Origin: Salarchaeum sp. JOR-1
GTDB taxonomy: Archaea; Halobacteriota; Halobacteria; Halobacteriales; Halobacteriaceae
Direction: 5' to 3'
Assembly: GCF_007833275.1 (NCBI RefSeq)
Contig: NZ_CP042241.1
Location: 1,178,001 to 1,242,000 of the forward strand
DNA: 64,000 nt
In this document: positions 43,468 to 53,228 of the stretch, in pieces
How the letters are laid out: each line of letters begins with the position of its first letter
How positions within the stretch are numbered: position 1 is the stretch's first letter
Notes under the pieces: model-generated
Seen by the model: the letters and a program-made list of their open reading frames with translations, nothing else
Told to the model about the DNA's origin: nothing
The model's database searches: none
Position numbers and translations under genes: made by a program

Positions 43468-43860
43468 ATGACAGGAAAAGACCCACTCGCCGACGCCCTC
43501 TCGGGACTCGATAACTCCGAGAGCGTCGGCCACCTCACCTACACGGTATCGACCGCCTCGAACATGGTCGGCTCCGTCCTCGAGGTCCTCTACGACCGCG
43601 GGTACATCGACGGGTTCGAATACGTCGAAGACGGCAAGGGCGGCACGTTCGAGGTCGAACTGAAGGGTGCCATCAACGAGTGCGGCCCGGTCAAGCCCCG
43701 TTACTCTGCGGGCGTCGACGACTTCGAGAAGTGGGAGAAGCGATTCCTCCCCGCCCGTGACTACGGGACGCTCGTCGTGACGACCAGCCGCGGCATCATG
43801 AGCCACTACGAGGCCCGCGAACAGGGCGTCGGTGGCCAAGTAATCGCATACGTCTACTAA
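43468..43860 (+). CDS. rps8: Ribosomal protein uS8
   Basis: 130 residues. It begins MTGKDPLADALSGLDNSE and ends with the RNA-binding block PARDYGTLVVTTSRGIMSHYEAREQGVGGQVIAYVY. It binds helix 21 of 16S rRNA. Two bases separate it from rps14; its stop shares a base with rpl6 (TAATG). Confidence 0.97.
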   Translation: MTGKDPLADALSGLDNSESVGHLTYTVSTASNMVGSVLEVLYDRGYIDGFEYVEDGKGGTFEVELKGAINECGPVKPRYSAGVDDFEKWEKRFLPARDYGTLVVTTSRGIMSHYEAREQGVGGQVIAYVY

Positions 43861-44393
43861 TGGCACGAATAGAACTCGAAATTCCGGACGACGTGACGGT
43901 CGAGGTCGACCGCCTCGACGTGACGGTGGACGGCCCGGAGGGGTCCGTGACGCGACGCCTCTGGTACCCCGACGTGAGCGTGTCCGTCGATGACGACCAG
44001 GTCGTCATCGAGAGTGACACCGAGAACCGCAAGACGACCGCGACGATGGGGACGTTCGAGAGCCACCTCTCGAACATGTTCCACGGCGTGAGCGACGGCT
44101 GGGAGTACCGGATGGAAGTCCACTACTCTCACTTCCCGATGCAGGTGACCGTCGAGGGCGACGAAGTGGTCATCGAGAACTTCCTCGGTGAGCGCGCGCC
44201 CCGACGAACGCCCGTTCGCGGCGACACCGACGTCCAGGTGGACGGCGAGGAACTCACCCTCTCCGGCCCCAGCAAGGAGGACGTCGGGCAGACCGCCGCC
44301 GACATCGAACAGCTCACCCGGGTGACGGACAAGGACACGCGCGTCTTCCAGGACGGCGTGTACATCGTCGAGAAACCCACGGGAGGTGCCTAA
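43860..44393 (+). CDS. rpl6: Ribosomal protein uL6
   Basis: 177 residues with the duplicated L6 fold; the first repeat carries IPDDVTVEVDRLDVTVDGPEGSVTRRL, and the second HFPMQVTVEGDEVVIENFLGERAPRR. It stabilises the sarcin-ricin region and factor binding site. Confidence 0.97.
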   Translation: MARIELEIPDDVTVEVDRLDVTVDGPEGSVTRRLWYPDVSVSVDDDQVVIESDTENRKTTATMGTFESHLSNMFHGVSDGWEYRMEVHYSHFPMQVTVEGDEVVIENFLGERAPRRTPVRGDTDVQVDGEELTLSGPSKEDVGQTAADIEQLTRVTDKDTRVFQDGVYIVEKPTGGA

Positions 44394-44396
44394 CGC

Positions 44397-45113
44397 ATGG
44401 CTGACGAACCACAAGAACTCGAAGACATCTCCGGCGTTGGACCGTCCAAGGCCGAAGCGCTCCGCGAAGCCGGCTACGAGAGCATCGACGACGTGAAGGC
44501 GGCGAGCCAGAGCGAACTGGCCGACGTCGACGGCGTCGGGAACGCGCTCGCGGCCCGTATCAAGGCCGACGTCGGCGGACTCGAAGTCGAGTCCGAGACG
44601 GAGGGCGAGGTCGAGGAGGCCGAGCCCGCGGAGGAAGAAGAAGAGACCGGGGAGGAAGTCGAGACGGAACTCGTCCCGCGCGGGCACGCGGAGAAGACGC
44701 CCGACCTGGACGAGGAGACGAAGCGCCTGCTCTCGCAGCGCGACCGCATCGGCACGCCCCAGTTCAACCGACAGGACCACCACAAGAAAAAGCGCGTCTC
44801 CACGTCGTGGCGACGCCCCCGCGGCACGCTCTCGAAGCAGCGCCGCGGCATCAAGGGGAAGGGCGACACCGTGCAGGCGGGCTTCCGCTCGCCGACGGCC
44901 GTTCGGGGCAAGCACCCGAGCGGGTTCGAGGACGTTCTCGTGCACAACGCGAACGACCTCGACGACCTCGACCCCGACACGGAAGCCGCCCGCATCGCCT
45001 CGAAGGTCGGCGACCGGAAACGCGAGACCATCGAGGACAAGGCGGAAGACCTCGGGATTCGCGTCCTCAACCCCACCTACGTGGAAGTCGAAGTGGAGGG
45101 AGACAATGAGTGA
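44397..45113 (+). CDS. rpl32e: Ribosomal protein eL32 with N-terminal helix-hairpin-helix domain
   Basis: 238 residues. The eL32 core lies in the C-terminal half: [32 protein letters not shown] and [23 protein letters not shown]. The first 65 residues are a helix-hairpin-helix domain ([22 protein letters not shown], then [12 protein letters not shown]) joined by an acidic linker. That DNA/RNA-binding fusion is common to haloarchaeal eL32. Confidence 0.96.
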   Translation: MADEPQELEDISGVGPSKAEALREAGYESIDDVKAASQSELADVDGVGNALAARIKADVGGLEVESETEGEVEEAEPAEEEEETGEEVETELVPRGHAEKTPDLDEETKRLLSQRDRIGTPQFNRQDHHKKKRVSTSWRRPRGTLSKQRRGIKGKGDTVQAGFRSPTAVRGKHPSGFEDVLVHNANDLDDLDPDTEAARIASKVGDRKRETIEDKAEDLGIRVLNPTYVEVEVEGDNE

Positions 45114-45555
45114 CCTGAGCGCACAGAAGCGGCTCGCAGCCGACGTCCTCGACGTCGGTGAGAACCGCGTCTGGTTCGACCCCGAAGAACAGGGCGAAAT
45201 CGTCGACGCCATCACGCGAGAGGACATCCGCGAACTCGTCGACGAGGGAATCATTCAGTCGAAGGACGCCCGCGGGAACTCCCGTGGCCGCGCACGCGAG
45301 CGCAACGAGAAACGCGCGTACGGCCACCGGAAGGGCCCCGGTACCCGGAAGGGCAAGGCGGGCGCTCGGCAGAACGAGAAGGAACAGTGGGAGGCGAAGA
45401 TTCGCGCGCAGCGACGGACGCTCCGCGAACTCCGCGACGACGGCGAACTCACGCCCAGCCAGTACCGCGAACTCTACAACATGGCGAACGGTGGCGAGTT
45501 CGACAGCGTCGCGCGCCTCGAAACGTACATCGACGAACACTACGGTGAAAACTAA
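45106..45555 (+). CDS. rpl19e: Ribosomal protein eL19
   Basis: 149 residues. Diagnostic stretches are [24 protein letters not shown] at the N-terminus and the basic [38 protein letters not shown]. It overlaps rpl32e by eight bases and rpl18 by one. Confidence 0.97.
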   Translation: MSDLSAQKRLAADVLDVGENRVWFDPEEQGEIVDAITREDIRELVDEGIIQSKDARGNSRGRARERNEKRAYGHRKGPGTRKGKAGARQNEKEQWEAKIRAQRRTLRELRDDGELTPSQYRELYNMANGGEFDSVARLETYIDEHYGEN

Positions 45556-46106
45556 TGGCAACTGGACCACGCTATAAGGTGCCGATGCGGCGACGCCGCG
45601 AGGTCCGGACCGACTACCATCAGAGGTTGCGCCTCCTCAAGTCGGGGAAACCCCGGCTTGTCGCTCGCAAGAGCAACAACCACGTCACGGCGCAGCTGGT
45701 CGTCACCGGACCCAACGGCGACGAAACCGTCGCATCCGCGACGTCCGAAGACCTCTCCGAGTACGGCTGGGACGCCCCGACGGGCAACCTCCCGACCGCG
45801 TACCTCACCGGCCTCCTGGCCGGGCAGCGAGCCGTCGACGCCGGTCTCGAGGAAGCCGTCCTCGACATCGGCCTGAACACGGCAACGAAGGGGTCGAAGG
45901 TCTTCGCGATTCAGGAAGGCGCTATCGACGCCGGCCTCGACATCCCGCACAACGACGACGTCTTCGCGGACTGGCAGCGTACTCGCGGTTCGCACATCGC
46001 GGAGTACGCGGAGTCCCGAGAGGACGGCCTGTACAGCGGCGATTTCGACGCCACGGAACTGCCCGAGCACTTCGACGACGTGCTCGAAACGATTACGGAG
46101 GACTAA
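45555..46106 (+). CDS. rpl18: Ribosomal protein uL18
   Basis: 183 residues. The N-terminus [20 protein letters not shown] is the archaeal form, followed by [24 protein letters not shown] and a [27 protein letters not shown] core. It binds 5S rRNA with uL5. Confidence 0.97.
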   Translation: MATGPRYKVPMRRRREVRTDYHQRLRLLKSGKPRLVARKSNNHVTAQLVVTGPNGDETVASATSEDLSEYGWDAPTGNLPTAYLTGLLAGQRAVDAGLEEAVLDIGLNTATKGSKVFAIQEGAIDAGLDIPHNDDVFADWQRTRGSHIAEYAESREDGLYSGDFDATELPEHFDDVLETITED

Positions 46107-46107
46107 C

Positions 46108-46743
46108 ATGAGCTACGACAGCTGGCAACCCAAGACACGCCTCGGTCGTCTCGTCCAGGACGGCGAGATCGACACGATGTCGGACGCGCTCAACACCGGC
46201 CTCCCGCTTAAGGAGCCCGAAATCGTCGACACTCTCCTCCCGGGGATGGACGACGAAGTGCTGGACATCAACATGGTTCAGCGCATGACGGACTCCGGCC
46301 GCCGCGTGAAGTTCCGATGCTCGGTTGTCGTCGGGAACCGCGACGGCTTCGTCGGGTACGCCGAGGGGCGTGACGACCAGGTCGGCGGCGCCATCGAGAA
46401 GGCGATCGGTATCGCGAAACTGAACATCATCGACGTTTCCCGCGGCTGTGGGTCGTGGGAGTGTGGCTGCGGGCGTCCGCACACGGTCGCGCTCAAGACG
46501 ACCGGCAAGGCCGGGAGCGTCGAAGTCGAACTCCGTCCCGCCCCGCGCGGCCTCGGTCTCGCGGGCGGTGAGACGGTTCGGCACGTGCTCGACCTCGCCG
46601 GTATCGAGGACATCTGGACGCGGTCGTCCGGGAAAACTCGGACGACGGTGAACTTCGCGAAAGCGGCGTTCAACGCGCTCCGGAACACGGCGGAGGCACG
46701 CATCCCCGAGCGCACGCGCGAGAAGCGCGAGGTGATCGAGTGA
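46108..46743 (+). CDS. rps5: Ribosomal protein uS5
   Basis: 211 residues. The dsRBD-like and core regions are [44 protein letters not shown] and [42 protein letters not shown]. It contributes to decoding accuracy. Its stop overlaps the rpl30 ATG (TGATG). Confidence 0.97.
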   Translation: MSYDSWQPKTRLGRLVQDGEIDTMSDALNTGLPLKEPEIVDTLLPGMDDEVLDINMVQRMTDSGRRVKFRCSVVVGNRDGFVGYAEGRDDQVGGAIEKAIGIAKLNIIDVSRGCGSWECGCGRPHTVALKTTGKAGSVEVELRPAPRGLGLAGGETVRHVLDLAGIEDIWTRSSGKTRTTVNFAKAAFNALRNTAEARIPERTREKREVIE

Positions 46744-47207
46744 TGCAGGCAGTCGTGCAGCTCCGCGGCGACGTGAACATGCGTGAGACCGTGGAGGACA
46801 CGCTCGACATGCTGAACATTCACAGCGTGAACCACTGCGCGCTCGTCCCCGAGACGGACACCTATCAGGGGATGGTCGCGAAGGTCAACGACTACGTCGC
46901 GTACGGCGAACCGAGCGAGGACGTGCTCGTGACGCTGCTCGAGAAGCGCGCGGAACCCCTGGAGGGTGACGCCGACGTGGACGACGAGTGGCTCGCGGAG
47001 AACACGGAGTACGACGCCATCGAAGACCTCGCGGCGGCGCTCCTCGACGAGGAGACGACGCTTCGCGAACAGGGTCTCGCCCCCGTCCTCCGCCTCCACC
47101 CGCCCCGCGGCGGTCACAAGGGCATCAAGCAGCCGCAGGCCGACGGCGGCCAGCTCGGCAAGCACACGACCGAGGAGATAGACAGCCTCCTCACGGAGAT
47201 GCGATAA
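46743..47207 (+). CDS. rpl30: Ribosomal protein uL30
   Basis: 154 residues, the archaeal/eukaryotic-length form. It starts [20 protein letters not shown] and has LNIHSVNHCALVPETDTYQGMVAKVNDYVAYG. The C-terminal half carries RLHPPRGGHKGIKQPQADGGQLG. The ATG, which shares a base with the rps5 stop, is preferred over the GTG one codon upstream. Confidence 0.96.
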   Translation: MQAVVQLRGDVNMRETVEDTLDMLNIHSVNHCALVPETDTYQGMVAKVNDYVAYGEPSEDVLVTLLEKRAEPLEGDADVDDEWLAENTEYDAIEDLAAALLDEETTLREQGLAPVLRLHPPRGGHKGIKQPQADGGQLGKHTTEEIDSLLTEMR

Positions 47208-47209
47208 CG

Positions 47210-47671
47210 ATGACTGATAAGAAACGACGCCAGCGCGGCACGCGCACGCACGGCGGCGGCAGTCACAAGAACCGGCGCGGCGCCGGTCATCGTGGTGGCC
47301 GTGGGCGCGCCGGTCGCGACAAACACGAGTTCCACAACTACGAACCGCTCGGCAAACACGGATTCACGCGCCCCGAAAAGGTCAAGGAGACCGTGCTCGA
47401 GGTCTCCGTCCGCGAACTCGACGAGGACGCCGCGCTGCTCGCGGCGGACGGTCTCGCGGAGGAGACGGACTTCGGCTATCGGATCGACGCGCGCGACGTG
47501 GTCGAGGACGGCCACGAGGCCGACGCCGTGAAGGTGCTCGGCGGCGGGCAGGTCCGGAATCAGCTCGAAGTCACGGCGGACGCGTTCACGGCGTCCGCGG
47601 TCGAACTCATCGAGGAAGAGGGCGGCGACGCCGTTCTCTCCGAGCGCGCGGAAGAAGAGAACGAGGACTAA
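47210..47671 (+). CDS. rpl15: Ribosomal protein uL15
   Basis: 153 residues. The glycine- and arginine-rich N-terminus (TRTHGGGSHKNRRGAGHRGGRGRAGRDKHE) is diagnostic, with VKVLGGGQVRNQLEVTADAFTASAVELIEEEGG later. Two bases separate it from rpl30. Confidence 0.96.
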   Translation: MTDKKRRQRGTRTHGGGSHKNRRGAGHRGGRGRAGRDKHEFHNYEPLGKHGFTRPEKVKETVLEVSVRELDEDAALLAADGLAEETDFGYRIDARDVVEDGHEADAVKVLGGGQVRNQLEVTADAFTASAVELIEEEGGDAVLSERAEEENED

Positions 47672-47674
47672 CCG

Positions 47675-49138
47675 ATGGGCTGGAAGGAGGCTGCTGAACC
47701 GGTTCTCACGCGGATGCCCGCGGTCCAGCGACCGGAGGGACACGTCCCGTTCAAGCGCAAGCTGGCGTGGACGGCCGGCATCCTCGTCCTCTACTTCTTC
47801 CTGACGAACATTCCGGTCTGGGGCGCGGGCGGTCTCGCGGGCAACGACTTTTACGGTCGGTTCCGGAGTCTGCTCGCCGGCTCACAGGGGTCGGTGCTCC
47901 AGCTCGGTATCGGGCCGATCGTCACGGCGAGCATCGTCCTCCAACTCCTCGGCGGTGCGAACCTCCTTGGATTGGACACGAGCGACCCCCGAGACCAGGC
48001 GCTCTACCAGGGTCTCCAGAAAGTCCTCGTGCTCGCGATGATCGTCCTCACGGGCATTCCGATGGTGTTCCTCGGGAACTACCTCCCGCCGCAGCAAGCC
48101 GTCTATTCGGCGCTCGGCATCGGTGCGTTCGGGATGCAGATTCTGATATTCGCCCAGATCGCCGCCGGGGGCGTCCTCATCCTCTTCATGGACGAGGTCG
48201 TTTCCAAGTGGGGTGTCGGGTCAGGTATCGGGCTGTTCATCGTGGCCGGCGTCTCTCAGAGCCTCGTCACGGGCATTATTAGCCCGGCTGGCGGTATCAT
48301 CGCGACGTGGATCGGCATCATCACCGGGGCGATTTCGGTGCCGCCGCTCCTCACGTCCCAGGGTTTCGGGTTCCTCCTCCTTGACGCCGCACTGCTCTCC
48401 ATCTTCACGACCGCGCTCATCTACGGCGTCGTCGTGTACGCGGAGAGCGTTCGCGTCGAAATCCCGCTCAGTCACGCTCGCGTGAAGGGCGCACGGGGTC
48501 GGTTCCCGGTGAAGCTCATCTACGCGAGCGTCCTACCGATGATTCTCGTTCGCGCGGTCCAGATGAACATCACGTTCCTCGGGCGACTCATTCACAGCCA
48601 GCTCGGCGATGCGGGAATGCCGAACTGGCTCGGCGTCTACTCGAACGGGCAGGCCGTCAACGGCCTGTTCTACTTCCTCAGCCCGATTCAGAGTCGGGGG
48701 GAGTGGATGCCGTGGCTCGGGCAGTCCGCGGCCACGCACCAGTGGTGGGAGATACTGCTCCGTGTGAGCGTGGATCTCACGTTCATGCTCGTCGGTGGCG
48801 CTATCTTCGCCATCTTCTGGGTGGAGACCGCCGATATGGGTCCGGAGGCGACCGCGAAACAGATTCAGAACTCGGGCATGCAGATTCCCGGGTTCCGGCA
48901 GAACGTCGGCGTCATCGAGAAGGTCATGGAGCGCTACATCCCCCAGGTGACCGTCATCGGGGGCGCGCTCGTCGGGCTGCTCGCCGTGCTGGCGAACATG
49001 CTCGGCACCATCGGCCAGGTCACCGGGACCGGCCTCCTGCTCACGATCTCCATCACGTACAAGCTGTACGAGGAGATAGCGGAGGAGCAGATGATGGACA
49101 TGCACCCGATGATGCGCCAGATGTTCGGGAACGAGTAA
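47675..49138 (+). CDS. secY: Preprotein translocase subunit SecY
   Basis: 487 residues, ten predicted membrane helices forming the protein-conducting channel with SecE and Sec61-beta. Visible are VPFKRKLAWTAGILVLYFFLTNIPVWG (first helix), the plug region with GSVLQLGIGPIVTASIVLQLLGG, KWGVGSGIGLFIVAGVSQS, the cytoplasmic loop AESVRVEIPLSHARVKGARGRFPVKLIYAS, and LYEEIAEEQMMDMHPMM at the end. It is the last gene of the ribosomal operon, followed by a T-rich terminator. Confidence 0.97.
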   Translation: MGWKEAAEPVLTRMPAVQRPEGHVPFKRKLAWTAGILVLYFFLTNIPVWGAGGLAGNDFYGRFRSLLAGSQGSVLQLGIGPIVTASIVLQLLGGANLLGLDTSDPRDQALYQGLQKVLVLAMIVLTGIPMVFLGNYLPPQQAVYSALGIGAFGMQILIFAQIAAGGVLILFMDEVVSKWGVGSGIGLFIVAGVSQSLVTGIISPAGGIIATWIGIITGAISVPPLLTSQGFGFLLLDAALLSIFTTALIYGVVVYAESVRVEIPLSHARVKGARGRFPVKLIYASVLPMILVRAVQMNITFLGRLIHSQLGDAGMPNWLGVYSNGQAVNGLFYFLSPIQSRGEWMPWLGQSAATHQWWEILLRVSVDLTFMLVGGAIFAIFWVETADMGPEATAKQIQNSGMQIPGFRQNVGVIEKVMERYIPQVTVIGGALVGLLAVLANMLGTIGQVTGTGLLLTISITYKLYEEIAEEQMMDMHPMMRQMFGNE

Positions 49139-49157
49139 CTCCCTTTTTAGCCGTTTT
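49139..49157 (+). terminator. T-rich terminator after secY
   Basis: CCCTTTTT and CCGTTTT within twenty bases of the secY stop; probably ends the long ribosomal transcript. Confidence 0.5.
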
Positions 49158-49216
49158 CCGCGATACGTAGCCCGCGGCTCGAAACTGTCTTTTGTACGGG
49201 ATTCGAGACAGCGTGT

Positions 49217-49243
49217 ATGAACGACGCTCGGGGTGTTCGCTGA
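49217..49243 (+). CDS. Eight-codon upstream ORF in the trkA leader
   Basis: ATG followed by seven codons (MNDARGVR) and a TGA that directly abuts the GTG of trkA and lies in the same frame. The ATG sits 27 bases after a CTTTTGTAC box, where a leaderless message would begin, so this ORF would fill the predicted leader. It may serve reinitiation or be fortuitous. Confidence 0.3.
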   Translation: MNDARGVR

Positions 49244-50578
49244 GTGCGCATCCTCGTCATCGGCGCGGGCGAAGTCGGGTCGAGTATCGCGGGAAGCCTC
49301 GCGGACGCGCACGAGATCGTCGTGTTAGACGTGGACGGCGACCGCGTCGATTCGTTGACGTTCGAGCACGACGTGCTCGCGATTCAGGGCGACGGCACGT
49401 CCCTGGACGATCTGGAAGCGGCGGAGGTCGAGGCCGCGGACGTGGTCATCGCGAGCACGGACGAGGACGAGACGAACCTCGTCGCGTGCGGGACAGTCAA
49501 GACCGTTTCGGACGCGTTCACCATCGCGCGCGTAGAGCAGCCGTCCTTCCTGCGGACGTGGCAGCGATCCCGGGGCGTGTTCGGCGTGGACTTCATGGTG
49601 TGCACGGATCTCCTGACCGCGCAGGCCATCGTGCGCATCGTGGGGCTGCCGACGGCGCGGGACGTAGACCCGTTCGCGAACGGCCTCGTGCAGATGGCGG
49701 AGTTCGAGGTGGACGCGGACAGCCCGCTCGCGGGCCAGACGGTCGCGGAGGCGGACACGTTCGACGCGTTGACGTTCGCGGCGCTGGTGCGCGACGAGGA
49801 AGTCGTGTTGCCGCGCGGGGACACGGTCATCGAGGCGGACGACCAGGTCGTCGTCATCGGGCGGCCCGACCGCGTGGAGGCGTTCGCGGGCGCGGTGTCG
49901 CCGGAGGCGGAGACGGACGTGGAGGACGTGGTCGTGGTCGGCGGGAGCACGACGGCCTACCAGGTGGCGCGGTTGCTGGAAGAGCGCGGGCTGTCGCCGA
50001 CCCTCATCGAGCAGGACGAGGCGCGGGCGCGCGAACTCGCGGAAGACCTGCCGAAGACCACGGTACTCCAGCACGACGCGACCGACCGCGACTTCCTCGA
50101 ACGCGAGCACATCGGCGACGCGGACTTCGTCGTGTCGATGCTGGATTCGGACGAGAAGAACCTGCTCGTCGCCCTCCTCTCGAAGCGCGTCGGCGCGGCG
50201 CGAACGGTCGCGGTCGCGGACAACCCCCAGTACGTCTCGCTGTTCCAGACGGTCGGCGTGGACGTGGCGGTGAACCCCCGGGAGGTGACCGCGGAGGACA
50301 TCACGCGGTTCACGCGCGAGCGCCAGGCCGAGAACGTCGCCATCATCGAACCGGAGAAGGCGGAGGTGCTCGAAGTCGAAGTCGGCCCGGAGAGCGTGCT
50401 CGTCGGCCGGCCGATTCGGGAGGCGGTCGCCGACCTCCCCGCGGGGTTCGTCATCGGCGCTATCACGCGAAACGGCGAGTTCGTCACGCCGCGCGGTGAC
50501 ACGGTCGTCGAGCCGAACGACCACGTCGTCGCGCTCGTGACGAACGAGGCGCACGACGAGGTCGCAGACCAGCTATGA
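49244..50578 (+). CDS. trkA: TrkA potassium-uptake regulatory subunit (two RCK domains)
   Basis: 444 residues in two similar halves, each with a Rossmann RCK_N and an RCK_C domain. The nucleotide-binding motifs are GAGEVGSSIAG at the start and VVVGGSTTAYQVARLLEERG around residue 225. It binds nucleotides to gate the TrkH channel. GTG at 49244 gives MRILVIGAGEVG, the family start; an in-frame TGA lies immediately upstream. Its stop overlaps the trkH ATG. Confidence 0.94.
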   Translation: MRILVIGAGEVGSSIAGSLADAHEIVVLDVDGDRVDSLTFEHDVLAIQGDGTSLDDLEAAEVEAADVVIASTDEDETNLVACGTVKTVSDAFTIARVEQPSFLRTWQRSRGVFGVDFMVCTDLLTAQAIVRIVGLPTARDVDPFANGLVQMAEFEVDADSPLAGQTVAEADTFDALTFAALVRDEEVVLPRGDTVIEADDQVVVIGRPDRVEAFAGAVSPEAETDVEDVVVVGGSTTAYQVARLLEERGLSPTLIEQDEARARELAEDLPKTTVLQHDATDRDFLEREHIGDADFVVSMLDSDEKNLLVALLSKRVGAARTVAVADNPQYVSLFQTVGVDVAVNPREVTAEDITRFTRERQAENVAIIEPEKAEVLEVEVGPESVLVGRPIREAVADLPAGFVIGAITRNGEFVTPRGDTVVEPNDHVVALVTNEAHDEVADQL

Positions 50579-52131
50579 GGCTGTGGGTGGAGTGGCGGGC
50601 GAGCGTCAGCCTCGTCGGCACGGTCGTGAAGTGGCTGTCAGTCCCCCTTCTGTTCCCGCTCGCGCTCGCCGCCTACTACGGGGACGGCGTCGCCGTGTTC
50701 GCCGCCACCATCGGTATCGCGTTCGCCGCGGGCTGGCTTCTCGAACGCCTGGACGACGACCCCGACCTGGGGTCGCGGGAGGCCTTCCTGATGGTCGCCC
50801 TGACGTGGCTCGCGGTGAGTGCCGTGGGCGCGCTCCCCTACCTGTTCGAAGCGCACGGAATCCCGGGCGTCGTCGCGGGAAGTCCGGACTCGACGCTCGC
50901 GAACCCCGTGAACGCGCTGTTCGAGTCGATGAGCGGGTTCACGACGACGGGCGCAACCGTGATGGGGAACATTTCGTTCGACCACCACTCGCGGGCGCTG
51001 ATGATGTGGCGGCAGGTGACGCAGTGGCTCGGCGGCATGGGAATCGTCGTGCTCGCGCTCGCCATCCTCCCCCAGCTGTCGGTCGGCGGCGCGCAGTTGA
51101 TGGATGCCGAGGCCCCCGGCCCGGGCCTGGAGAAACTCACGCCCCGCATCGCGCAGACCGCGCGACGGCTCTGGGGGCTCTACCTCGGTCTCACGGCGCT
51201 CGAAGTCGTCGTACTCGCGCTCGCCCACGAGGTCGAACTCGCCCCGAACATGGGGCTGTACAACGCGGTCGCGCACGGCTTCACGACGATGCCGACCGGT
51301 GGGTTCAGCCCGGCGGCGCGGTCTATCGAGGCGTTCTCCGCGGTCGCGCAGTGGATCATCATCCCGTTCATGGTCGCGGCGGGGACGAACTTCGCGCTGT
51401 TCTGGCATGCCACGGTCGGCGACCGCCACTTCCTCGACGACACGGAATTCCGCTGGTACGTCGGCTCGCTCGGCGTTCTCACCGCGGTTCTCGCCGGTCT
51501 CCTGTTCACGGGTCAGGTGACGGACGCGGAGAACGTCGGGCGCGTCGCGAGCGCGGTCGAACCCGCGCTCCGGCACGCCGCGTTCCAGGTCGCCGCCATC
51601 GTCACGACCACCGGGTACGCGTCGATGGACTTCACGCTCTGGGGGGAGCCCGCGAAGTACCTCCTGTTCGCCATGCTGTTCGTCGGCGGGAGCGCGGGCA
51701 GCACCGGCGGCGGTATCAAGATAATCCGCTGGATAGTCGTCGCGAAGTCCGTCAAGCGCGAACTGTTCACGACCGTCCACCCGGACGCGGTGAAGCCCGT
51801 GCGCCTCGGGGGGCGCGCGCTCGACGAGAAGTCCGTGCGCGGCATCCACGCGTTCACCCTCCTCTACCTCGGCATCGTGCTCGTCGGTACGTTCCTCGTC
51901 GCTCTCTTCGGCACGCACGGCGGCGAACCGCTCACGGTGTTCGAGTCGCTCGCCGCCACCGCTTCGACCGTCGGGAACGTCGGGCCGGGGTTCGGGTTCG
52001 CCGGGCCGATGGGGAGCTACCTCTCGTTCTCCGCGCCCGCGAAACTCCTGATGGTCGCGTTCATGTGGGTCGGCCGCCTCGAAATCTTCCCCGTGCTCGT
52101 CCTCCTCACCCGCTCCTACTGGACGAGTTAA
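50575..52131 (+). CDS. trkH: TrkH-family potassium uptake channel
   Basis: 518 residues. Four pore loops are visible: ESMSGFTTTGATV, HGFTTMPTGGFSP, VTTTGYASMDF and ATASTVGNVGPGFG, each with the glycine of a K+ selectivity filter. About ten membrane helices surround them. High internal K+ is the main osmolyte of haloarchaea. It is coupled to trkA by an ATGA overlap. Confidence 0.95.
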   Translation: MRLWVEWRASVSLVGTVVKWLSVPLLFPLALAAYYGDGVAVFAATIGIAFAAGWLLERLDDDPDLGSREAFLMVALTWLAVSAVGALPYLFEAHGIPGVVAGSPDSTLANPVNALFESMSGFTTTGATVMGNISFDHHSRALMMWRQVTQWLGGMGIVVLALAILPQLSVGGAQLMDAEAPGPGLEKLTPRIAQTARRLWGLYLGLTALEVVVLALAHEVELAPNMGLYNAVAHGFTTMPTGGFSPAARSIEAFSAVAQWIIIPFMVAAGTNFALFWHATVGDRHFLDDTEFRWYVGSLGVLTAVLAGLLFTGQVTDAENVGRVASAVEPALRHAAFQVAAIVTTTGYASMDFTLWGEPAKYLLFAMLFVGGSAGSTGGGIKIIRWIVVAKSVKRELFTTVHPDAVKPVRLGGRALDEKSVRGIHAFTLLYLGIVLVGTFLVALFGTHGGEPLTVFESLAATASTVGNVGPGFGFAGPMGSYLSFSAPAKLLMVAFMWVGRLEIFPVLVLLTRSYWTS

Positions 52132-52198
52132 CGACAACGAAATATGCGAGTATTCAGTTAGTGTTTCCAGAATACGTAGATGCGGAACGAGGTATGGT

Positions 52199-52411
52199 AT
52201 GCCACGAGTTGGCGCGGAACGTGGTCGGCGGGTGCTCGCGCAGCGAATCGCGGACACCACCGAGACCTGCGGGGACTGCGGGTTCACGGGGACGCTCCTC
52301 GGGAGCGCGTGGCGGATGTCCGTCGGCCAGCACCCCCGCCGCGACACGACGGTCTACCGGCTCCGCTGTCCCGACTGCGGCGAGCGAACCGCCGTCGAAC
52401 TCACGCTCTGA
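52199..52411 (+). CDS. Small zinc-ribbon protein
   Basis: 70 residues. Two CxxC pairs (CGDC near residue 24, CPDC near residue 57) form a zinc ribbon; between them is a strand-rich segment ending RRDTTVYRLRC. A GAGG sequence precedes the ATG. An inverted repeat GTATTC/GAATAC at 52150-52175 lies upstream. Function unknown; similar short zinc proteins are common in haloarchaea. It overlaps the end of the convergent regulator gene. Confidence 0.7.
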   Translation: MPRVGAERGRRVLAQRIADTTETCGDCGFTGTLLGSAWRMSVGQHPRRDTTVYRLRCPDCGERTAVELTL

Positions 52412-53135
52412 ACGCATCGAGCGTGTCCGTCGGCACGCTCGTCGATGAGTACACCTTCACGAGGTCGTCCGCGCGCAGCGTCGTGTCGCCCTTCGGCGTG
52501 ATGGTCGCGCCGCCGCGCTCGACCGCGACGACGAGCACGTCCTCACCCACCAGCCCCGCCTCGTTCGCCTCCTGGAGCGTCTTCCCGTCCAGGGGCGCGT
52601 CCGCCTCCACCGTCACCGCGATGACCTCGTCGTCGGCCCCCCGTCCGAACGGCTCCCGGGACGCGTCGTCGGCTGCGCCCGGTCCGAACGGCCCGTACGG
52701 CCGGTAGTGTTCGTCCTGCAGGAGCGCCTCGTCCTCGATTTCGAGGCCGACGTTCGTCAGCTTCCGCGCGAGCCGCGAGAGGTCGTCCGTGTCCGTTCCC
52801 ACCACCTTTACCGCGAGGTTCCCGCGGCCGCTCATCACCTCTCGCACCTGCACGACGCCCGGCACGTCGAGCGCCTGCTGGGCGAGGTGCGCGCGCTCCG
52901 ACGCCGACGCCGTCGCCGTGATGACGTTCGTGAGCCGACCCTCCACGCGCTCGTAGTCCACATCCGCGTGGTAGCCGCGGATGACGCCCGCCTCCTCCAG
53001 TTTCGCGATGCGGTTGCGCACCGTCCCGGGGGACACGTCCATCTCCTCCGCGATGTCGGGGGCGCTCGTGTTCCGGGCGTCCCGTTCGAGCGCGTGGATG
53101 ACTCGCCGGTCGAGGCCGTCGAAATCGTACTCCAT
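52401..53135 (-). CDS. Lrp/AsnC-family regulator fused to an RCK_C (TrkA-C) domain
   Basis: 244 residues. The N-terminal helix-turn-helix is LDRRVIHALERDARNTSAPDIAEEMDVSPGTVRNRIAKLEEAGVI. A RAM/Lrp effector-type middle region includes VVQVREVMSGRGNLAVKVVGTD, and residues 170-244 form a TrkA_C ligand-binding domain (VEADAPLDGKTLQEANEAG). Such regulators probably sense a nucleotide or K+-related ligand. It is divergent from an amino-acid permease, its likely target, and the start matches the family. Confidence 0.85.
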   Translation of the reverse strand: MEYDFDGLDRRVIHALERDARNTSAPDIAEEMDVSPGTVRNRIAKLEEAGVIRGYHADVDYERVEGRLTNVITATASASERAHLAQQALDVPGVVQVREVMSGRGNLAVKVVGTDTDDLSRLARKLTNVGLEIEDEALLQDEHYRPYGPFGPGAADDASREPFGRGADDEVIAVTVEADAPLDGKTLQEANEAGLVGEDVLVVAVERGGATITPKGDTTLRADDLVKVYSSTSVPTDTLDAFRA

Positions 53136-53228
53136 ACTTATATCCCGTTGCGGATTACGGAATAGTTGTCGAGTTCGTTGCGCCGCGCAGTCAGCACGCT
53201 TTTTACGGGCACGGTCGTCGTGTGGTCT

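Noticed and set aside
44397-44600. Helix-hairpin-helix domain on L32e as a novel fusion
   Set aside because: This N-terminal domain is a normal feature of haloarchaeal eL32.
53136-53146. GATATAAGT as the promoter of the Lrp-type regulator
   Set aside because: It is only about ten bases from the conserved ATG and there is no start codon downstream at the spacing it would need; an upstream box near 53160 fits better.
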